Shown here in pieces: positions 59,678 to 64,000 of a DNA stretch of 64,000 nt. The stretch is from Anaerosacchariphilus hominis (GTDB lineage: Bacteria; Bacillota; Clostridia; Lachnospirales; Lachnospiraceae). Below the pieces are notes generated by a model, which saw only the letters and a program-made list of their open reading frames with translations, searched no databases and was not told the origin of the DNA. The number at the start of each line of letters is the position of its first letter. Position 1 is the stretch's first letter. The position numbers and the translations under genes were made by a program. The stretch lies in NCBI RefSeq assembly GCF_014290175.1, contig NZ_JACOOR010000008.1:1-64000 (forward strand), read 5' to 3'.

Positions 59678-60538
59678 ATGCGATTTTTGAAAAACAGGAC
59701 TGTACTTGGTGTGCTTTGCATCGTGCTGTCTTTAATCATCTGCTTTGCAGTTACACCATTGTTTAATAAGGCTATGAGTGAAAAGACGGAAATTGTACGT
59801 GTAGTAAAACCAATTTCAGTGGGAGAAGAAATTACTTCTGACATGGTAAAGACCATAGAGGTTGGCAGTTATAACCTGCCAGATGATGTAGTAAAACATT
59901 CGGATACTGTGGTTGGGGCATTTGCATCTGCAGATTTGGCGCCAGGAGATTACATCCTGACATCCAAGATTGCAGAAGAGCCGGCGGCAGAAAATGCCTA
60001 TCTCTATCATCTGACAGGAGAAAAGCAGGCAATCTCTGTTACGGTTAAGGCATTTGCCAATGGATTGTCCGGAAAGCTAAAGAGCGGCGATATTGTGTCA
60101 GTTATAGCTCCAGATTATAGAAAGCAGGGAAAAACGGTAATTCCTGCGGAGCTTCAGTATGTGGAGGTCATTGCTGTGACTGCAAACAGCGGATATGATG
60201 CAAATACGGGAGAAGAACTGGAAGATGGAGCGGATCGTGAGCTGCCTGGAACCGTTACCTTGCTGGTAACGCCAGAGCAGTCAATGGTTCTGGCAGAGCT
60301 GGAGGCAGATGGAAAACTGCATTTGTCTCTGGTGTATCGTGGGGATGAAAAGAGTGCAGGGCAGTTTTTGGAAGCGCAAAACCAGATATTAACGGAACTG
60401 TATCCTCCAGAAGATATGGAAGGAGAAGCGGAAGAAAACGAGGCGCCGGATCATTCTGATAAGGAGCCAGAGGAAACCAAAGCAGAGGAGCAGGAGGAGT
60501 CCGAACAGGGCGAAACAGAGGAAAGCGAGGTGGAGTAA
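59678..60538 (+). CDS. CpaB/RcpC-like SAF-domain pilus protein
   Basis: 286 residues, GGAGGAG upstream. N-terminal TM (about 9-29), then SAF domain (VVKPISVGEEITSDMVKTIE; GAFASADLAPGDYILTSKI) and an RcpC domain (SGKLKSGDIVSVIAPDYR). C-terminal 45 residues are strongly acidic. Periplasmic/outer-face assembly factor in Tad systems. Confidence 0.88.
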   Translation: MRFLKNRTVLGVLCIVLSLIICFAVTPLFNKAMSEKTEIVRVVKPISVGEEITSDMVKTIEVGSYNLPDDVVKHSDTVVGAFASADLAPGDYILTSKIAEEPAAENAYLYHLTGEKQAISVTVKAFANGLSGKLKSGDIVSVIAPDYRKQGKTVIPAELQYVEVIAVTANSGYDANTGEELEDGADRELPGTVTLLVTPEQSMVLAELEADGKLHLSLVYRGDEKSAGQFLEAQNQILTELYPPEDMEGEAEENEAPDHSDKEPEETKAEEQEESEQGETEESEVE

Positions 60539-60541
60539 GCC

Positions 60542-61354
60542 TTGAATTTTCTGAAAAACAGTATTTTCAGCAGGGGAGCCGGGGACAGCTCTCCTGACTG
60601 GGAACCGGAAAATGAGAATCAAATGCTGGCAGTCTGGGGAAGTCCTGGATCTGGTAAAACCACGACAGCAGTGAAGCTGGCGGCGCGCCTTGCCATGCAG
60701 AAGAAGGATGTGGCTCTCCTTCTGTGTGATATGAATACACCGATGCTTCCCTGTATCTGTCCTCCTGGAGACCTGGAAGAGGAGCATTCTCTGGGGAGTG
60801 TTCTGGCAGCAACCCATGTGTCGGAATCGTTGGTACGCCATAACTGTATTACTCATAAAAAAATACGCCATCTAACAATCCTTGGAATGAGGAAGGGGGA
60901 AAATGAATACACATATCCACCTTACGAGCGGACACAGGCAGAGGAATTACTGCAGTGTTTAAGAAAGATCGCTCCCTATATCATCGTTGATTGTGGAAGC
61001 TGTATTGCCAATGACATTCTTTCGGCCATTGCCTTGATGGAGGCGGATGCAGTGCTGCGGCTGGTAAACTGTGATCTGAAATCCATCAGTTATCTTTCCA
61101 GTCAGCTTCCGCTTCTTAAGGACAGTCAGTGGGATGCAGAAAAGCAGTATAAAGTGGCGAGCAATGTATATCCCAATGAGGCCAGCGAACACATTGAACG
61201 GGTGCTCGGCAATGTGGCATTCCAGATCCCTCATTCCGAGGAAGTAAAGGCACAGGTTCTGGAAGGGAACCTTCTGAAAGAACTGGTACTAAAGGACAGT
61301 AAGGGGTTTAGAAAAAACATGGAAGCAATCACAAAGGAGGTGTTCGGATGTTAG
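60542..61354 (+). CDS. TadZ/CpaE-like ATPase of the element
   Basis: 270 residues from TTG 60542. ParA/MinD-type P-loop LAVWGSPGSGKTT with Lys39 and a YIIVDCGSC Walker-B-like strand. Unlike the chromosomal TadZ it lacks a receiver-like domain. Overlaps the next gene by 7 nt. Confidence 0.82.
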   Translation: MNFLKNSIFSRGAGDSSPDWEPENENQMLAVWGSPGSGKTTTAVKLAARLAMQKKDVALLLCDMNTPMLPCICPPGDLEEEHSLGSVLAATHVSESLVRHNCITHKKIRHLTILGMRKGENEYTYPPYERTQAEELLQCLRKIAPYIIVDCGSCIANDILSAIALMEADAVLRLVNCDLKSISYLSSQLPLLKDSQWDAEKQYKVASNVYPNEASEHIERVLGNVAFQIPHSEEVKAQVLEGNLLKELVLKDSKGFRKNMEAITKEVFGC

Positions 61355-62994
61355 GGGAAAGACGCAGCAAAGCCGCGTTTTCTGCGGGTTTTCCCGAAGC
61401 TGTTCGGGAAGAAACACGACAGGATTCTGGACATCTTCCGGAGGAGATCATGGAAACGGAGGCTTCTTTGGATGGCTTGGATGGAGGGGAGGGGACAGAA
61501 GAAAACTTTCAAAATGATAGCCTGTCGGAACAGGCTTGTGAAGGACAGATGCATGGAAAGGAGGATATCTGGTCAGAAGAGGAGGATATAGAGGCTCCTT
61601 TGTGTACTCAAAAAACGGGAGGTCGTTCTCTCCGTACCCATGACCTGTTTTTTGCATCAGAGGATGAAGGGCGTGACTTTCAGTCCGTGCTGCAGGAGAT
61701 ACAGGCGTATCTTTCCAAAGAATACAGTAATCTGGTAACCGGAGATGGAAACGAAGAAATAAAAGCACAGATCCGCCGATTTGCCGGGAAGTATATTCAG
61801 GATAACCGTATACAAGTACCGGGAAAAACCACGGATGAGCTGATTGATGCGATTTATTCAGAAATGGCAGAGTTCGGTTTTCTCACAAAGTACATCTACG
61901 GGGAAGAAATCGAGGAGATCGATGTAAATGCCTGGGATGATGTGGAGGTCCAGTATTCTGGTGGAGTGACAGAAAAATTGAAAGAGCATTTTGAAAGCCC
62001 CGAACATGCCATCAATGTCATTCGGCGTATGTTGCATGTGTCTGGGATGGTGCTGGATGATGCGAGTCCAAGCGTTCTGGGACATTTAAGTAAAAATATC
62101 CGTATTGCTGTACTGAAGACACCTCTTGTTGATGAGGATGTCGGGGTGGCAGCCTCGATCCGAATTGTGAATCCCCAGAGCATGAAGAAACAGGACTTTA
62201 TAAAGGGAGGAACGGCAACCAGTCAGATGCTGGATTTTTTATCGGAGTGCATCCGGTATGGAATCTCTGTGTGTGTGGCGGGAGCCACAAGCTCCGGAAA
62301 AACCACACTGTTAGGCTGGCTTCTGACCACAATTCCGGACGGTAAGCGTATTTACAGTATTGAGAATGGTTCAAGGGAGCTGGCGCTGGTACGCAGAAAG
62401 GATGGGAGGGTAGTCAATTCCGTGATTCATACCTTGACCCGTGACAGCGAGAATGAGAGGCAGAGAGTAGATCAGATTGCACTCCTTGATATGGCGCTAC
62501 GCTTTAATCCGGACATTATTGTGGTAGGAGAAATGCGTGGACCAGAAGCGAATGCGGCACAGGAGGCTGCCAGAACCGGTGTTGCGGTTGTGACAACCAT
62601 CCATTCCATGAGTTGTGAGGCAACTTACCGCCGCATGGTTTCCCTGTGTAAACGTGCTGTGGATATGAGTGATGAGACTTTGATGGGATTTGTAACGGAA
62701 GCCTATCCGATCATCGCTTTCTGCAAACAGCTGGAAAACAAGGAACGCCGTTTAATGGAAATCATGGAGTGTGAGATTCTGGCAGATGGAACCAGACGAT
62801 ACCGTCCACTGTTTCAATATCAGATTACGGAAAACAGGGTGGAGGATGGAAAGTTTGTAATTGTGGGGCACCATAGACAAATTAACCCAATCTCGGACAG
62901 TCTGGCAAGACGGCTGATGGAGAATGGAATGCCGCAGGAAACGCTGGCAGGACTTTTGAATGTAAAAAAGGATAGAGAGGAGGAGAATGAATGA
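61348..62994 (+). CDS. TadA/CpaF-type ATPase of the element
   Basis: 548 residues. An acidic N-terminal extension (about 1-110) precedes the CpaF core: EIEEIDVNAWDDVEVQYSGG, Walker A GATSSGKTT (around 312), YSIENGSREL, Walker B IIVVGEMRGPEA, His box TTIHSMS. Longer and diverged from the chromosomal TadA at 45711, consistent with an independently acquired system. Confidence 0.92.
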   Translation: MLGERRSKAAFSAGFPEAVREETRQDSGHLPEEIMETEASLDGLDGGEGTEENFQNDSLSEQACEGQMHGKEDIWSEEEDIEAPLCTQKTGGRSLRTHDLFFASEDEGRDFQSVLQEIQAYLSKEYSNLVTGDGNEEIKAQIRRFAGKYIQDNRIQVPGKTTDELIDAIYSEMAEFGFLTKYIYGEEIEEIDVNAWDDVEVQYSGGVTEKLKEHFESPEHAINVIRRMLHVSGMVLDDASPSVLGHLSKNIRIAVLKTPLVDEDVGVAASIRIVNPQSMKKQDFIKGGTATSQMLDFLSECIRYGISVCVAGATSSGKTTLLGWLLTTIPDGKRIYSIENGSRELALVRRKDGRVVNSVIHTLTRDSENERQRVDQIALLDMALRFNPDIIVVGEMRGPEANAAQEAARTGVAVVTTIHSMSCEATYRRMVSLCKRAVDMSDETLMGFVTEAYPIIAFCKQLENKERRLMEIMECEILADGTRRYRPLFQYQITENRVEDGKFVIVGHHRQINPISDSLARRLMENGMPQETLAGLLNVKKDREEENE

Positions 62995-63920
62995 CGGCGA
63001 TTCAGCTATTGGCGTGTGTGGGAATGATCGTGGGTGTATTTTTACTGCTGGGAATGAAGCCAGTGGAGTTTACGGACAGCCTGTTTGGATTTCTATTGAA
63101 TCCAAAACGAAGTCTGCGGGAAGACATCAGGGAATCATCAGGAAGAAAAAAATCAGGGATTTTGCGCAGGGAACTGGAGGAAGCACAGAACATCCTTCAA
63201 ATGACGGGCAGGGGGAACCGGTTTTCCATCATCTGCGCAGTTGCTCTGGCACTGTTTTGCGCTGGGGGATCCATTGCTATTTTGTTGGGGAATTTTTTCC
63301 TGGCTCCGGTGATGGCAGTGGGTTTTTTATTTCTACCATTCTGGTATGTGAAACTGACTGCCAATCATTATAAAAGGGATGTGTCTGCAGAACTGGAAAC
63401 GGCGCTTTCGGTCATTACCACAGCATATCTGAGGACAGAAGATATTGTGACGGCGGTGGAGGAGAATATAGCATATTTAAATCCTCCAGTGTCCAGAGTA
63501 TTTCAGGATTTTCTCATCCAGATTAAAATGGTAAATCCGGATGTTCAGGCCTCCCTTCGGATTTTGCGGGGAAGGATTGATAATGAGGTGTTTCGGGAGT
63601 GGTGCGATGCAGTTAGTGACTGCCAGCATGACCGGAGCTTAAAGACTACACTGCCGCCCATCGTATCAAAGCTGTCAGATATGCGGAATGTGAACGCAGA
63701 ACTGGAATACATGATCGCAGAACCAAGAAAAGAGTTTATGATCATGGTTGTGTTTGTAGTAGGCAATATTCCTCTTATGTATCTACTGAATCAGGACTGG
63801 TATGATGTACTGATGCATACGGTACTGGGACAGTGTATTCTGGCTGCCACTGCGGCGGCTATTTTTATATCCGCTGGCTTTGTAGTGAAACTGACCCGTC
63901 CCATTGAATACAGGAGGTAG
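62991..63920 (+). CDS. TadB-like membrane protein of the element
   Basis: 309 residues, AGGAGG upstream, 4 nt overlap with the ATPase. TM near 4-22 and paired helices near 80-125; T2SSF-like domain (SAELETALSVITTAYLRTEDIVTAVEE; FREWCDAVSDCQHDRSLK) and C-terminal TMs. Confidence 0.85.
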   Translation: MTAIQLLACVGMIVGVFLLLGMKPVEFTDSLFGFLLNPKRSLREDIRESSGRKKSGILRRELEEAQNILQMTGRGNRFSIICAVALALFCAGGSIAILLGNFFLAPVMAVGFLFLPFWYVKLTANHYKRDVSAELETALSVITTAYLRTEDIVTAVEENIAYLNPPVSRVFQDFLIQIKMVNPDVQASLRILRGRIDNEVFREWCDAVSDCQHDRSLKTTLPPIVSKLSDMRNVNAELEYMIAEPRKEFMIMVVFVVGNIPLMYLLNQDWYDVLMHTVLGQCILAATAAAIFISAGFVVKLTRPIEYRR

Positions 63921-63922
63921 CT

Positions 63923-64000
63923 ATGGAAGGCTTGTTATTTTTATTCGGGCTGTTTTTAGCTCTGGGACTTTTCTTTTTAACTGCGTCTGTTCTAAAGTTA
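63923..64000 (+). CDS. Start of a further Tad-like membrane protein (probably TadC)
   Basis: 26 residues to the window edge: MEGLLFLFGLFLALGLFFLT, one hydrophobic helix. AGGAGG upstream, 2 nt after the TadB-like stop. Identity inferred from gene order. Confidence 0.6.
   Translation, partial: MEGLLFLFGLFLALGLFFLTASVLKL

Overview
The window looks like the chromosome of a spore-forming, gut-type Lachnospiraceae (Clostridium cluster XIVa) bacterium. Supporting signs are spmA/spmB, bofA and an AbrB/SpoVT regulator, AGGAGG ribosome sites throughout, T-box leaders in front of trpE and metG, sugar ABC systems with YesM/YesN-type regulators, and a gene order resembling the Bacillus yaaO-metS region. 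The species cannot be named from the sequence. Most of the window has balanced or GC-leaning composition. The stretch from about 49.2 to 53.3 kb is clearly AT-rich.

Layout. 0-0.9 kb: end of an IS transposase, then tRNA-Val, tRNA-Ala and tRNA-Pro on the minus strand. 0.9-5.8 kb: a large membrane protein (minus), a cytidylate-kinase-like protein fired from a back-to-back promoter, a lysophospholipase-like hydrolase and a secreted DUF1002 protein. 5.8-18.5 kb: a sugar-sensing and uptake block: response regulator, histidine kinase, periplasmic binding protein, then permease-ATPase-permease-lipoprotein of a ribose-type ABC importer, a FucU-type mutarotase, a membrane-anchored SGNH hydrolase and another binding lipoprotein. 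FucU suggests L-fucose or a similar deoxysugar. 18.6-21.9 kb: a GH13 glucosidase and a flavin-fold/TerD fusion. 21.9-29.1 kb: T-box leader and the complete trpEGDCFBA operon. 29.1-36.6 kb: pgi, then decarboxylase, guanylate kinase, holB, ricT, trmN6-type methyltransferase and rsmI. 36.6-44.5 kb: abrB, spmAB, a DUF885 protein, ribosomal L25/Ctc, T-box and metG, two very long palindromes, a DUF2508 protein and bofA with a sigma-E-like promoter.

44.5-49.2 kb is a chromosomal Tad (Flp pilus) operon: a tiny membrane peptide, TadZ, TadA, TadB, TadC and the Flp pilin. The pilin reads for only about 30 residues before foreign sequence begins. From about 49.17 kb to the right edge everything looks like an integrative element that landed in the pilin gene. 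Its left end carries an AT-rich three-gene unit: calcineurin-like phosphoesterase, 82-residue linker protein and DUF2326 coiled-coil ATPase. This has the architecture of an ABC-three-component (ABC-3C) conflict system and is the best candidate here for a poorly described system. It is followed by element housekeeping genes (DUF5688, Dam methylase, two AbrB-like proteins, YodL, SpoVG, DUF6133) and a second, element-borne Tad-like apparatus (prepilin peptidase, CpaB, TadZ, TadA, TadB, start of TadC) that continues past the window. No recombinase or relaxase is inside the window.
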